Of a DNA stretch of 64,000 nucleotides, positions 27,765 to 38,308 are shown piece after piece. The DNA comes from Clostridia bacterium (GTDB lineage: Bacteria; Bacillota; Clostridia; UMGS1810). The notes below the pieces were generated by a model, which was not told the DNA's origin, searched no databases, and saw only the letters and a program-made list of their open reading frames with translations. Both the position numbers and the translations under genes were made by a program. The DNA lies in the NCBI GenBank assembly GCA_017621495.1, contig JAGATB010000036.1, forward strand, positions 18,076 through 82,075, in the 5' to 3' direction. Every line of letters starts with the position of its first letter. Position 1 is the stretch's first letter.

Positions 27765-30700
27765 ATGAAAAGATTCACAGGAATTATACTGATTTTAGCT
27801 TTAATATTTACGAGCTTACCCATTGGCGTACTGGCAGATAACTATAGTTTCTGTGCGTATTTCACCGATTTTGTCAACAGAAACTCAGATGCAGCGGCTA
27901 TTACCTTTACGGGAACCAATGAATATGGTTACGATGCTGTCAATGACTTGTTTATCGGCGATTATCTCCAATACAACAGCATGGCTTTGGGTGATACAAA
28001 TTACTCAAAGGCAACCTTTGCATTTCCGGCGGTTACTGTTGAAGAAGCCAATATGTATGCCGTGCTGCAGTTTGATTTTCGCATGGAGGACATGGTTAAC
28101 GACAATAAAAACTTGTATCTGAATTTTCCTGTTAACAATGCCCTTAACCTGACTCCAAACGGCAGGCTAAATGCAGGTACTGAGTACAATCTCAAAACCC
28201 TGATTGGCTGGACCAAGACAGACTGGACACGGATTCAGCTGGTGTACACTCTTACCGATGAAAACGGCGACAGCCATGTTACTCTCAGCAAGGTGCTCGT
28301 AAACGGTAAGGAACTTAGCGATTTTACCTCCGTTGCTTATGATGTAACACTTTCTGAAATAAAGGATATAAAAATGCATCTTTCGGCTCACAAAACCACA
28401 GACAGCGACCCTGTGCTGTACAATGCAGATATAGATAACGTGGGCTTATATATCACCACGGGCACGACACCGGTCTTTGCAGACAAGACAACCCTTAAAG
28501 AAACCATTATTAAATACAATGACTACATATCTGTCATGGAACCGGGTGCCTCCGAAGCGGATATCAATTCGGTTATGGACACTCTCTATGCCGGAGCAGA
28601 TGTGGTAAATAACACTTTGGCAACCGACCGGCAGATTGCCGATGCCATAGCCAACATAGAGGATACATATGCCGAGCTTTTCTTCGGCGACAATTACTCT
28701 GAGCGCAGGGACTATATGTACACAAGATACTTAACTCTCACTTCAATCGTAGATGAATACGATTCGGGAGCCGACAGCCTGTACACAAGCGAAGAGATAG
28801 AAAACATGCGCACTATCTGTCAAGGTATATCTGCAGTGTATGCAGATGAGCTTGCACCTTTATATGTAATTGAAAAGCAGATAGCACTCAGTGAGCATGT
28901 GATTGTAACGGATGCTTACTCTGTAACAGGGATTACTGTTACAGATGCCGAGGGCTACGAGCTTTCCGACTTCGTTCCCGGCGGATTACTTACGAAAATA
29001 ACACTGCTTAAACGAAATCCCGATGTGTTTGACGGTGTGATATATATTACCTTTTATGATGGAAACGACAATCTGACTAATGTTTATTCCAAAGCAGTGG
29101 AATTTACCGCTGAATCCGGAGAGATTCAGGTGGACCTGACGGATGAGAATATAATCCTGCCAAGCGATGTACGCATGGGCAGTGTGGGAGTTATGCTTTG
29201 GGATTCCAACCTGGCACCACTTATGAAGAAGTACATTCGCGAAGGCTTAAATGACTGGGAGGTTTATTATAATTCCAATCTCATACTCCCGGATGCCATG
29301 CCTGTTTATTACAGTGCAGGCAACATACATGTGGGTGTTAAGTATTTGCTTAACCTCATGGGTATCAATCTCGAAGTTTACGGTGACCGCTGCTATGCTA
29401 AGCGTGACTCCGATGAAGCATATATAGAGTTTACCATAGGAAGCCAAACCGTGAACTCAAGCAAAGGCACAATAGACCTCGGTGCCCCTGCCTACCTTAT
29501 AAACGACTGTGCAGCGATGCTTCCTATGAATGTGCTTACCGAGGTGTTTGGCTGTGAGCTTGAATCGGTGGACGGTTTCAATGGCAGACTGTACATAACC
29601 TATGATGACGATGCTTATGCTCAAAGCTATGGAAAGCTCCCCAATGAATACAAAGCCTCCTACACTTCGGACATATATTCAGCAAGCTACAAGCTTATCG
29701 TGCCCGACGGTGTAACCCAAGTGGAGGTGTGGTACAAGAGCACCTATACCCAGCCGGACAGCGCCTTTAATGTTGACACGTTCAACAGCAGAATGGACAG
29801 CAGATACTGGCGTAAAGCTCCTGACCCGGTAAAGACAGATGACAAAACATACACCGGCTCACTATCGTATCTTAATGCAAACACGCAATACAATATGAAG
29901 TATGTTGTAACAAAGGACGGAGTTAAAAACACTTACGTTACCATAGCTCCCGTTAAAACGCTGACCCAGTCTGCTGCGAAGGAGCATATACTTTACTCTG
30001 CGGATTCATTGACACTGGTGCCTACTTATGAAAATATAAGCTACTATATAGATTACGACGTTGCGGAGGACTGCGAGGTATCGTATCGCAAATCCACAGA
30101 CACCGAGTGGAGGAAGGCGTATGAACCCTTCAATGACACTGTGGAAAAACAGTTCCGCGGCAGTATAGTAAAGCTCGAAGATAATACAGAATATGAAGTA
30201 AGAGCCGTGCTGACAGATGCAGAAGGCAATGAAGTGGCAGAGCATATTGAGTCGGTTACCACATGGAATGACAGTCCCGTCATTACCACAGTAAGCCTTG
30301 CAGATTACATAGGCGTATATGATACAGCCGGCACCACCATAACCGAGCCCATACAGCTCGTGGGCATAGAGGGCACGGAGGATAACTGGATTAAGATAGA
30401 CTGCAGCGGATACACCGTGGAGGCAGGCTACAACTCTGTGTCGGCAGTGAGTATAGACAGCTGCAAATATGTGATAGTAGACGGTCTCACCGTAAAGGGT
30501 GGCTACAGATGCGGTATAGCCGTGAACGGCAGCTGCTCCGATGTAAGGGTATCAGACTGTGATATCTCAGGCTTTGGCAGAACCGGCATTCAGCGGGAAA
30601 ACGGCTGGTACTATCGTGACGGTACCCCCATAAACTACGATGCAGGTGTGCTGCTTCTGAATGGCAGCAATATTACAATAGAAAATTGCTATATTCATGA

Positions 30701-31526
30701 TGCTCGTGCCAAGACCAATTCCTGGCGGGGTGACACATGGAGCAACACTCATCCTTACGGCAGCACAGGAATATATTACCGTATTGCCGACAGCTGTGTA
30801 ATACGATATAATGATATTATCGGAAACGAGACTCACCGCTGGAACGACGGTATAGAAGGCTCCGGCAACGGTCACTACACCGGCGGTCCCTCAAGAGATA
30901 CTGACATCTACGGCAACACCATAACCTACGGTCAGGACGACGGCATGGAGCTGGACGGCGGACAGATGAATGTGCGTGTGTACGGCAACAAAATAGAACA
31001 GTTCCTTTGTGGAGCGAGCCTTGTTACCAATCTTGCAGGACCCTCGTATATATACGAAAATGTGATTACAAATATGGGCACCGAGTCATCGGCTAACGGC
31101 AAAGCCTTTAAAGCAGGCGGCTCACAAAATGACAGTGTGAGCTATGTGTTCAACAATACTTGCTTTGTAAACGGTGTAATAGTTGAGAATACCAATTACA
31201 ACACCTCGGAGTATAACTTTGTTACAAGGAACAATATATTTGTAAATAATCGCGGAGGCTCCTGCTACAAAAACACCTTTGAAGGAGCTTTGAACGACAA
31301 CGACTATGACTTCTGCTACGGATGGAATGACGGATATTCCTCCAAAGGAAACAGCAAAATATATACTCCCGCCATAGGATTGACTGCACTGTATGATAAG
31401 CTTGATTTTGCCGATGCGGCAAAGGGCGACTTTACCTTGGGTGACAGCAGCGAGTGCAAAGGTGCAGGAACGTATATAGACAATTTCTGCGAAATCCGTA
31501 ATCCAAACATGGGTGCATTTCAGTAA
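27765..31526 (+). CDS. Large secreted beta-helix protein (putative pectin/RG lyase), paralogue of 22588
   Basis: 1253 aa. GGAGG at 27754-27758 touches an ATG at 27759, so the second ATG (27765, 6-bp spacing) is taken. Signal peptide (about 1-22), lectin-like sandwich (about 25-235), helical segment, beta domain (about 375-480), copper-amine-oxidase-N-like stalk (about 500-620), fibronectin III-like domain (about 750-830) and right-handed beta-helix (about 885-1215). The last three domains align with those of the 22588 protein (LVPTYENISYYIDY against LVPTFENIGYYIDH; HRWNDGIEGSGNG against HRYNDVLEGAQNG). The conserved Asn-Asp-rich turns suggest a shared active site, but the family is not assigned. 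Confidence 0.78.
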   Translation: MKRFTGIILILALIFTSLPIGVLADNYSFCAYFTDFVNRNSDAAAITFTGTNEYGYDAVNDLFIGDYLQYNSMALGDTNYSKATFAFPAVTVEEANMYAVLQFDFRMEDMVNDNKNLYLNFPVNNALNLTPNGRLNAGTEYNLKTLIGWTKTDWTRIQLVYTLTDENGDSHVTLSKVLVNGKELSDFTSVAYDVTLSEIKDIKMHLSAHKTTDSDPVLYNADIDNVGLYITTGTTPVFADKTTLKETIIKYNDYISVMEPGASEADINSVMDTLYAGADVVNNTLATDRQIADAIANIEDTYAELFFGDNYSERRDYMYTRYLTLTSIVDEYDSGADSLYTSEEIENMRTICQGISAVYADELAPLYVIEKQIALSEHVIVTDAYSVTGITVTDAEGYELSDFVPGGLLTKITLLKRNPDVFDGVIYITFYDGNDNLTNVYSKAVEFTAESGEIQVDLTDENIILPSDVRMGSVGVMLWDSNLAPLMKKYIREGLNDWEVYYNSNLILPDAMPVYYSAGNIHVGVKYLLNLMGINLEVYGDRCYAKRDSDEAYIEFTIGSQTVNSSKGTIDLGAPAYLINDCAAMLPMNVLTEVFGCELESVDGFNGRLYITYDDDAYAQSYGKLPNEYKASYTSDIYSASYKLIVPDGVTQVEVWYKSTYTQPDSAFNVDTFNSRMDSRYWRKAPDPVKTDDKTYTGSLSYLNANTQYNMKYVVTKDGVKNTYVTIAPVKTLTQSAAKEHILYSADSLTLVPTYENISYYIDYDVAEDCEVSYRKSTDTEWRKAYEPFNDTVEKQFRGSIVKLEDNTEYEVRAVLTDAEGNEVAEHIESVTTWNDSPVITTVSLADYIGVYDTAGTTITEPIQLVGIEGTEDNWIKIDCSGYTVEAGYNSVSAVSIDSCKYVIVDGLTVKGGYRCGIAVNGSCSDVRVSDCDISGFGRTGIQRENGWYYRDGTPINYDAGVLLLNGSNITIENCYIHDARAKTNSWRGDTWSNTHPYGSTGIYYRIADSCVIRYNDIIGNETHRWNDGIEGSGNGHYTGGPSRDTDIYGNTITYGQDDGMELDGGQMNVRVYGNKIEQFLCGASLVTNLAGPSYIYENVITNMGTESSANGKAFKAGGSQNDSVSYVFNNTCFVNGVIVENTNYNTSEYNFVTRNNIFVNNRGGSCYKNTFEGALNDNDYDFCYGWNDGYSSKGNSKIYTPAIGLTALYDKLDFADAAKGDFTLGDSSECKGAGTYIDNFCEIRNPNMGAFQ

Positions 31527-31537
31527 TGTGGGTAGCA

Positions 31538-31624
31538 ACCCCTCAGTCGGTTTCACCGACAGCTCCCCTTGCACAGGGGAGCCATATGAATATTACAATG
31601 TAGGGGCGATTCACGAATCGCCCG
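31538..31624 (+). repeat. Two small palindromic repeats before the GH105 gene
   Basis: 31541-31582 holds paired hairpins (AGTCGGT/ACCGAC and GCTCCCCT/AGGGGAGC) of a type common in gut Firmicutes. 31599-31624 is a TGTAGGG-type element with stem GGGCGATTC/GAATCGCCC, identical to the copies at 57510-57535 and 60056-60081. They may also end transcription of the preceding gene. Confidence 0.8.
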
Positions 31625-31701
31625 GGACACCGGGGACTGAATCGGCGAAGCCGAACCTGTCCCCACATGTACCAAATACAACAACGAAAGGAAGGATAAA
31701 A

Positions 31702-32799
31702 ATGGGTAAATTTTCAAACTTAGAACCACTGGAACTGGCGGAGCTTGCATGCTTCACCATGATGAAAAAATTTGATGCACAGAAGCTTCCGCCCGAGGGA
31801 CACTTTCACTACCATCAGGGAGTGTTTCTGTCAGGATTTGAGCAGACCTATCTGAACACGGGCAAGAAGGAATATTCCGATTACATAAAGAAATGGGTGG
31901 ACAGCCTCATAGACGAAAAGGGCGAACTTGTCTGTGAGTACAATGTAAACACTCTTGACGATAAACAGCCGGCAATATTGATGTTCAGATTCCTGGAGGA
32001 AACAGGCGATATCAAGTATGAAAAGGCAATCAAGTATATAGTTTCCGGCATTGAGGACTGGCCTATGACTTTGGAAGGCGGTTTCTGGCATACCAGACAG
32101 TGCAAGGACCAGATGTGGCTGGACGGTCTCTACATGGCAGGTGAGCTGCTCACCAGATACGGTGCCAAGTTCGACGAGGACAGGTTCTTTGAACTTGTTC
32201 ACCGTCAGGCAAAGCTTATGTGGGACAATATCCGTGACGAAGAAACCGGGCTGCTGTATCACGCATGGGATGAGAGCCGCACGGCAAAATGGGCAGACCC
32301 CCAAACAGGCAATGCTCCCGAGGTGTGGGGCAGAGCGGCAGGTTGGTACATAGTGGCGCTGTGTACCATACTCAAGTACATGCCTTCCGATTGTGAATAC
32401 AGAGCAGATTTGATAACTTATGTACAGAAATACATAGAAGCTTTTGCTAAGCATCAGGACGCAAAGACAGGTCTGTGGTATCAGGTAGTAGACAGAGGCG
32501 ACGATACAAATAACTGGACGGAGACCTCATGCAGTGCACTTTTCCTCTGCGGCATATCCATGGCACTCAAAGCCGGATATATAGACAGCAGCTACAGAGC
32601 CGTGGCGGACAAGGCATACAGTGGTCTTGCAGATGCCATGGAGGACGACGGCAAGGGCGGAGTAATAATGCCGAGAATCTGCATAGGCACCGGAGTGGGT
32701 GACTATGAATTCTACCTTGCCAGACCTACAAGCGAAAATGACCTGCACGGCATGGGAGCCCTGCTCCTGGCGTGCAATGCATACCATGAAATAAGGTGA
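31702..32799 (+). CDS. GH105/GH88-type unsaturated rhamnogalacturonyl hydrolase
   Basis: 365 aa. The ATG at 31702 has GAAGGAT upstream; the frame is open back to 31513 only because it crosses intergenic repeats. There is no signal peptide, so it is cytoplasmic. Family signatures of the (alpha/alpha)6 barrel are present: DKQPAILMFRFLEETG, the central KDQMWLDGLYMAGELL with the likely catalytic Asp, then APEVWGRAAGWYIVALC and ETSCSALFLCGISMAL. Length fits YteR/YesR-like enzymes (about 370). These remove the unsaturated uronyl residue that lyases leave on rhamnogalacturonan I oligosaccharides. This is the strongest substrate clue of the island. Confidence 0.88.
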   Translation: MGKFSNLEPLELAELACFTMMKKFDAQKLPPEGHFHYHQGVFLSGFEQTYLNTGKKEYSDYIKKWVDSLIDEKGELVCEYNVNTLDDKQPAILMFRFLEETGDIKYEKAIKYIVSGIEDWPMTLEGGFWHTRQCKDQMWLDGLYMAGELLTRYGAKFDEDRFFELVHRQAKLMWDNIRDEETGLLYHAWDESRTAKWADPQTGNAPEVWGRAAGWYIVALCTILKYMPSDCEYRADLITYVQKYIEAFAKHQDAKTGLWYQVVDRGDDTNNWTETSCSALFLCGISMALKAGYIDSSYRAVADKAYSGLADAMEDDGKGGVIMPRICIGTGVGDYEFYLARPTSENDLHGMGALLLACNAYHEIR

Positions 32800-32805
32800 A
32801 AGTAC

Positions 32806-32843
32806 ACCTATTCACTATTACCTATTACTTATTACTTTAAATA
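32806..32843 (+). repeat. TTCACTATTACTTATTACTTT-type dispersed sequence
   Basis: The AT-rich run CTATTCACTATTACCTATT with following TACTTATTACTTTAAA also occurs at about 56086-56109. It lies just upstream of the SLH gene. Confidence 0.55.
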
Positions 32844-32858
32844 ATACGGAGGTTCAAT

Positions 32859-35618
32859 ATGAAAAAACTAATTTCATTAATTATTGCAGTAACACTTGTC
32901 ATTACTGTTTTTCCTGCGGCGATGCCCGTATTTGCGCAGGAGGATTATACGGTTCATTTTTTCAGTACTGTAGACAATGACTCAAAGTTATCAAGTAAAT
33001 TTAAAAATTATAATGGTAAGGCCCCCTATATGCATGATACAGATGCCTTTGCTGATGTATTTGGTATGGGAGAAACGATAAGGTTTGATGTCGTACAGAT
33101 AGACGAAAACACCAAGGAGAGGGGCGGTGTTAAACTGCAGTTTGACACAGCCGTAGCAAACGCTGAGAATACATATGCAGAAGTGGAGTTTGACTTTTGT
33201 CGTATATTTCCATCAGGCGGTAGTGCAGCTCAGGTAAAGCTTACCCTAAACGGCAATAGCTTTATTCAGATACTGGGTGGTAAGCTCGGAGTGGAAAACT
33301 CCGTATCAAACAACAGCAATATCGGTTCATTTGCTAACTCCACGGATATGCAGAGATGTAAGATTACCCTCAAAACTGTAGATGTTGACGGCAAGCAGAC
33401 ATGGCAGCTTATTTCTTTTAAAGCAGACGGTGTGGAGAAAATCAAAAACGATGCTGTGTACACATCCAAAACAGCTGCTGAGCTTTCGTATATGAATATC
33501 AGATACGGAGACAGTAATTCCGGCAATATAACATATATTGACAATGTATCGGTAACCTCGTATATTTCCGAGGATGGAGTATCTCCGATACCTGATAAAT
33601 ATTCACTTTTAAATGCAGCAAAAACCGCAAAGGAAACTGCAGAGGCAAGCTATGATAATGCAGAAATCAGTGATGGCTTCTATGCAAGCATTAACGAAAA
33701 AATTGATAATGCAATGGCTGTGCTTCAGGACGGCGAGTCGACATCTTCCGAGTATGCCGGGGCAATGACAAGCATGAACAGTGTAAGCAGTATGATAACT
33801 GCCTCCAAGAATATGAAGGAGAGCGGAGACAGCTACTATATAGATTACGAAAACAGTGTTTTTGACGGTGATATAACTTCTGATGCAGCCGTTAATGTAA
33901 GCATACCCGTATACACTGCTGTTTCCGAAAACAACACTTCACTCAAGGCTTTGGGATTTGTGTATGAAGATGATGCAGACCTTGCTACACCCAAGCTTGT
34001 GGATGTTGTGCCGGCAACAGAAGAAATCTCTGCAGACAGCGCAGGGAAGATTTCAGTACCTCTTGACCTTTCGGCTTATGAGGACCCGTCGGTGCTTTCG
34101 GCAAAGATTGTGGTTGTTGAAGATTATGACGAAATTGCAGATGCTGCACCTGCCAATTATATAGAAACCAAAGAGGATGCTCCCGTAGGAGAGGGCTACA
34201 GCTTTGTGGGTGATGTGAGCGTTTCCAAGGTTATATTAAATGATGACCCCGACACAGAGGACTTTAAGGTAGTATACGCTCTCACCGGCACCAAGGGCAA
34301 TGCTGTATCGCTTCTTGTGCTTAAGCCGGATTCGGATATAGCAAATATATCCTCAGACCCCGAGTCTGTGATTGAATATTACAATACAGCAGTATTTGAT
34401 GAAAACGGCAAGGCAGTGTTTGAATTTGCACCCAAGACCATGGATTACTACACCTATATAATTAATGCAGAGGGTGCAGCTGCGTATGAGGACAAGGTAT
34501 TTTACGCAAGCCTTGGCGACATAGATGATATAATCACCAAGGTATACACCGACAAAACTCTGGATACCCTCACCTCTGTGGAAAAGGACGCAGCTTCCTT
34601 AAACAGCCCGATAATTAAGGCTGCAGATGAGGCAGGCGTTGATGTGGACAGCGTTCTCGAGGAAACCCTTAAAGAAAAGACATATGACGCACGTACATTA
34701 AGTGACTTTACTGCAAGCCTTTATAATAAGCTCAATATCGTAACACTCTTCCGCACAGCGGATTCATCCGACACGGTGATGACCCTTATAGATACTTATG
34801 GTTCGGATATAGATAAGATTTCTGATATAACAGGACTTTCTTCAAGCGAAAAACAAACCGCATACACATATCTGCTCAACAACAAAAGCTCCATTGACGA
34901 CATGGCGAGCCTTAATGATAAGGTATCCGATGCTGCTGATAAAGCGGATGAGCCGAAAACCACATCCAAACCGAAAAATAGCGGAGGCGGCTCCGGCGGT
35001 ATAGTGATATCTCCGATAGTTACTCAGCCTGTGGAGGAAGAAAAAGAACCAACAGTTATGCAGCAGACAGCAGCACAGTTTACCGACTTAGGCAGCGTCA
35101 GCTGGGCACAGCCGGCAATTGTTGAATTTGCGGCTAACGGTTGGGTCAACGGTAAGTCGGAGGGTATATTTGCTCCCGGTGACAGCATCACCCGTGAGGA
35201 ATTTGTCAAGATGGCTGTAAATGTGTTTGGCTTCTACGATGCCGATGCACAGTGCGTATTTGCAGATACAGCAGAGGATGCTTGGCACTATGATTACATT
35301 GCCTCCGCAGCCTCCAAGGGTATAATCAACGGTATCTCCGACAGCGAATTCGGCGTAGGCTCCACCATCACCCGTCAGGATATGGCTGTTATCATCTACA
35401 GAATAGCCAAGCTGTGCGGTCTGCAGCTTACAGAGGACGGAGAGTACCTCCCCTTTGCGGACGAAATCCACATAAGCGAATATGCTTTTGAAGCAGTAAC
35501 AGAGCTCACCAAGAGCGGTATCATAAACGGCGCCGGCAACAACAGCTTCCTGCCTGCAGGTCTTGCTACACGTGCCGAGGCTGTGAAGATGCTCTACGGT
35601 GCATATAGCTTAAAGTAA
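32859..35618 (+). CDS. SLH-anchored surface protein
   Basis: 919 aa. Signal peptide (about 1-27, ending VFAQ), a lectin-like sandwich (about 30-235) like those of other island proteins, a helical region, a long beta/alpha middle part, a Gly/Ser linker (NSGGGSGG) and three C-terminal SLH domains (starting near 745: FTDLGSVSWAQPAIVEFA; FADTAEDAWHYDYIASAA; FADEIHISEYAFEAV) with TRAE/TREE-type motifs. SLH triads bind pyruvylated wall polymer, so the protein is held on the cell surface. It may tether sugar-binding activity at the wall. No catalytic domain is recognised. The next SLH gene follows 18 bp later. Confidence 0.85.
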   Translation: MKKLISLIIAVTLVITVFPAAMPVFAQEDYTVHFFSTVDNDSKLSSKFKNYNGKAPYMHDTDAFADVFGMGETIRFDVVQIDENTKERGGVKLQFDTAVANAENTYAEVEFDFCRIFPSGGSAAQVKLTLNGNSFIQILGGKLGVENSVSNNSNIGSFANSTDMQRCKITLKTVDVDGKQTWQLISFKADGVEKIKNDAVYTSKTAAELSYMNIRYGDSNSGNITYIDNVSVTSYISEDGVSPIPDKYSLLNAAKTAKETAEASYDNAEISDGFYASINEKIDNAMAVLQDGESTSSEYAGAMTSMNSVSSMITASKNMKESGDSYYIDYENSVFDGDITSDAAVNVSIPVYTAVSENNTSLKALGFVYEDDADLATPKLVDVVPATEEISADSAGKISVPLDLSAYEDPSVLSAKIVVVEDYDEIADAAPANYIETKEDAPVGEGYSFVGDVSVSKVILNDDPDTEDFKVVYALTGTKGNAVSLLVLKPDSDIANISSDPESVIEYYNTAVFDENGKAVFEFAPKTMDYYTYIINAEGAAAYEDKVFYASLGDIDDIITKVYTDKTLDTLTSVEKDAASLNSPIIKAADEAGVDVDSVLEETLKEKTYDARTLSDFTASLYNKLNIVTLFRTADSSDTVMTLIDTYGSDIDKISDITGLSSSEKQTAYTYLLNNKSSIDDMASLNDKVSDAADKADEPKTTSKPKNSGGGSGGIVISPIVTQPVEEEKEPTVMQQTAAQFTDLGSVSWAQPAIVEFAANGWVNGKSEGIFAPGDSITREEFVKMAVNVFGFYDADAQCVFADTAEDAWHYDYIASAASKGIINGISDSEFGVGSTITRQDMAVIIYRIAKLCGLQLTEDGEYLPFADEIHISEYAFEAVTELTKSGIINGAGNNSFLPAGLATRAEAVKMLYGAYSLK

Positions 35619-35636
35619 GAAAGGACGGATATTCAT

Positions 35637-38288
35637 ATGAAGAAAAGCTTAAAGATTCTTTCACTTATAATTTCAATACTCATAATCATGCAGTCTGTGC
35701 CCGCACTTGCACAAAGCGGGCAGACACTGCCCAATACATATGTAACTTCCGAGGATTCGGCAGCTATAGAAACTTTGCTCACAAAGCTGGGTATAGTTAC
35801 AGATACCGGTGCTGCCGATGATTCGGTAATCAAGGCGAAGTACATAGAGTATCTGGTGAACATGATGCAGATTCCTCTTGTTCCGGCTGCAGAACAGCTG
35901 TTCTTTGATGTGCCCCTCACAAGTGCATATGCTGACGTGGTAAACACGGCTTATACTGCCGGACTAACCAAGGGCAATACCGATGGTACTCTGGCTGTGG
36001 ACACTCCTATCACCCTTAATGAAGCGGTGGTTATGGCGGTGCGTACCTTGGGAGCTGAAATCATGCTTTCCGAAGGTGACCGCTCATATGCTTCATATAT
36101 AAGTGTAGCACAGAGATTGGGTATCCTTGATGGGGTAACTACCGCAGAGGGCGGCGTATTAAACAGAGAAAATGCACTCAGGATTATATTCAACACATTA
36201 AATTCCGATTGTATAGCTACAAAGGACGGCAAGGAATACTATATAGACGATATAACCTTGCTGGAAAACTACTATAAAATATATACATCCGAAGGTGTGA
36301 TTGAGTCCTGCCGGTACGGTGATATCTACGGAGGCGAAACCAAGGACGCCGATATAGTGACAATTGAAGGCGAGAACTACAGTTGTGACGGAGCTGCAGC
36401 CAAGGAGCTTCTGGGTCACAGGGTTACTTTCTATTACAAAGAGAGTGATCGCGGTGCCACAGATGAGATAGTGTATATGTACAGTGACGGTACCAAAATC
36501 ACACAGATTGATGTGGAGGATGTGGAGTACCACAAGCAGGGTACACTGGAGTATATAGACGGAAATGATAAGACAGATGACGTGAAGCTTTCCGACACTG
36601 CACTCACACTGGTAAACGGCAAGAGAACCGGCGTAAGCAGCTCCGGAATGGTACTTCCCGAGCATGGAGTTGTAACTCTCATTGATAATGACAACAACGG
36701 CAGGTATGACATTGTACACTACAATGAATATACAATTGCTATGGCTTCAAGCGTAAATGCCGCCGAGGAAATGGTGTATTGCCAAAAGGGTAAGTACGGT
36801 GCAATAGAACTCAGCGATTATGAAGCCTACTATATATATGATACTGCAGGCAACGCTCTGGAAATTGATTCAATAACCAAGAATGCAGTGCTCAACATAA
36901 GCGAAAACGGCTACAAGACAGTGATGGAAATTGTAGTGTGCAAGGATACGGCAGATTTTGACATAGTTTCCATGAGAACGGAAACCAAGGGCGAAATTAC
37001 AATCTATTATTTTGAAGATTCGGAAGGCAATGAATACAGTACTGTTTCCGATTTTGCAGATATCTCGGACAAGAATTCCCTAATCACTCAATCCACCGGC
37101 ATGGCAATGAGCAACAAGTATGTATTTGCCCTGAATACTGACGGCAAGATTGCTGCGATTCTGGAGAGAATCGAGTCCAACGGCTACATGTACGGCTACA
37201 TCATAGCTACAGATAAGGGCAACGGACTTTCATCTGATATCAAGGCGCGTATGCTCACCGAGGAAAAGGGCGTGGTGGATTACTCCCTGGCAGACAAGGT
37301 TCGTGTGGTAACAAGCACGGGTTCACAGAGCAAAAACAAAGCCGAAGTTACTCTTGATACAGGCGTGGTACGTTATAAGCTGGATTCAGACGGCAAAGTG
37401 AATTCACTGGAATTCCCTCAGACTACAGATTCGGATATAGGTCTGCGCAAGGATAAGACCATAACCACCGGACAATCGGAATCCACAAGATTTTACTCCT
37501 CAAACGGTATGCTTGGCGGTCAGATAGTAGTAAACGAAAACACCAAGGTATTCTTTATGCCTACGAAGGAACACGAAGGTGATGAGGAATGGTTCTACGC
37601 AGGCAAGGGAACATCTCTTGTTAATCAGAGCTATTATCCTTCCGCAGTATCATACAAATATGACGATGATATATATGCGGATGTAATAGTCGCAAATACC
37701 GGGTATGATGTCTTAAAGGGCAGTGCTTTGATGCTTGTTGAGAATGTAGTTAAGATTTACGACAAAAACACAGGCGAAAGCTATGATGCAATAAAAGGCT
37801 ATGTAAACGGTAATCTCATGTCCTATGGCTTTGACAATGATTCGGCTTACCCTGTGCCCGAAAAAGCATTGACCTTCAGAGCAGCTCCGGGTGATGTGGT
37901 GAGATTTACTGTCAACTCTAAGGGTAATATAGGTCTTATGGAGCCTGTACTTGATTTCAGCGAGGGCAAGGTTTACAACTTTGATATGGGCTCCACTGTG
38001 AGGTATCCATTCAACAATGGTGTATGCCAGGTGTACGGTCAGATGAATGAAATATACGACGGTATATATATGAATATGAAGTGTGATGATACTGAATATA
38101 ACAATTATTATTATCCCATCACATCAGGCACACGCTTCTATCAGTATGATGCAGATGAAAAAAGCCATGTTATAAAAACAATCACTGCAAATGATATTCC
38201 TACCATTAAATCAAATACATGCATCAACGAGCATGTGTTGATTGTCACCAAGGATACAACTACTACCTTGGTTGTAGTTTACAAATAA
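35637..38288 (+). CDS. Secreted protein with N-terminal SLH-like domains
   Basis: 883 aa, ATG preceded by AAAGGACGG. A signal peptide (about 1-24) is followed by two or three SLH-like repeats (about 35-185; for example FFDVPLTSAYADVVNTAYTAGLTKGNTDGTL cut here into FFDVPLTSAYADVVNTAY and TKGNTDGTLAVDTP). The remaining 700 residues are beta-rich without a recognised domain. Similar architecture is seen in surface-layer or wall-associated proteins of Clostridia. Last gene of the island; only 20 bp separate it from the right 98-bp repeat. Confidence 0.75.
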   Translation: MKKSLKILSLIISILIIMQSVPALAQSGQTLPNTYVTSEDSAAIETLLTKLGIVTDTGAADDSVIKAKYIEYLVNMMQIPLVPAAEQLFFDVPLTSAYADVVNTAYTAGLTKGNTDGTLAVDTPITLNEAVVMAVRTLGAEIMLSEGDRSYASYISVAQRLGILDGVTTAEGGVLNRENALRIIFNTLNSDCIATKDGKEYYIDDITLLENYYKIYTSEGVIESCRYGDIYGGETKDADIVTIEGENYSCDGAAAKELLGHRVTFYYKESDRGATDEIVYMYSDGTKITQIDVEDVEYHKQGTLEYIDGNDKTDDVKLSDTALTLVNGKRTGVSSSGMVLPEHGVVTLIDNDNNGRYDIVHYNEYTIAMASSVNAAEEMVYCQKGKYGAIELSDYEAYYIYDTAGNALEIDSITKNAVLNISENGYKTVMEIVVCKDTADFDIVSMRTETKGEITIYYFEDSEGNEYSTVSDFADISDKNSLITQSTGMAMSNKYVFALNTDGKIAAILERIESNGYMYGYIIATDKGNGLSSDIKARMLTEEKGVVDYSLADKVRVVTSTGSQSKNKAEVTLDTGVVRYKLDSDGKVNSLEFPQTTDSDIGLRKDKTITTGQSESTRFYSSNGMLGGQIVVNENTKVFFMPTKEHEGDEEWFYAGKGTSLVNQSYYPSAVSYKYDDDIYADVIVANTGYDVLKGSALMLVENVVKIYDKNTGESYDAIKGYVNGNLMSYGFDNDSAYPVPEKALTFRAAPGDVVRFTVNSKGNIGLMEPVLDFSEGKVYNFDMGSTVRYPFNNGVCQVYGQMNEIYDGIYMNMKCDDTEYNNYYYPITSGTRFYQYDADEKSHVIKTITANDIPTIKSNTCINEHVLIVTKDTTTTLVVVYK

Positions 38289-38308
38289 TATTTTTATAGT
38301 AATAAATA

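Noticed and set aside
31513..31701. Longer N-terminus for the GH105 protein
   Set aside because: The extra codons come from intergenic palindromic repeats, and the ATG at 31702 has a ribosome binding site.
8163..38308. Integrase-driven genomic island
   Set aside because: No tyrosine or serine recombinase, transposase or conjugation gene lies between the two repeats.
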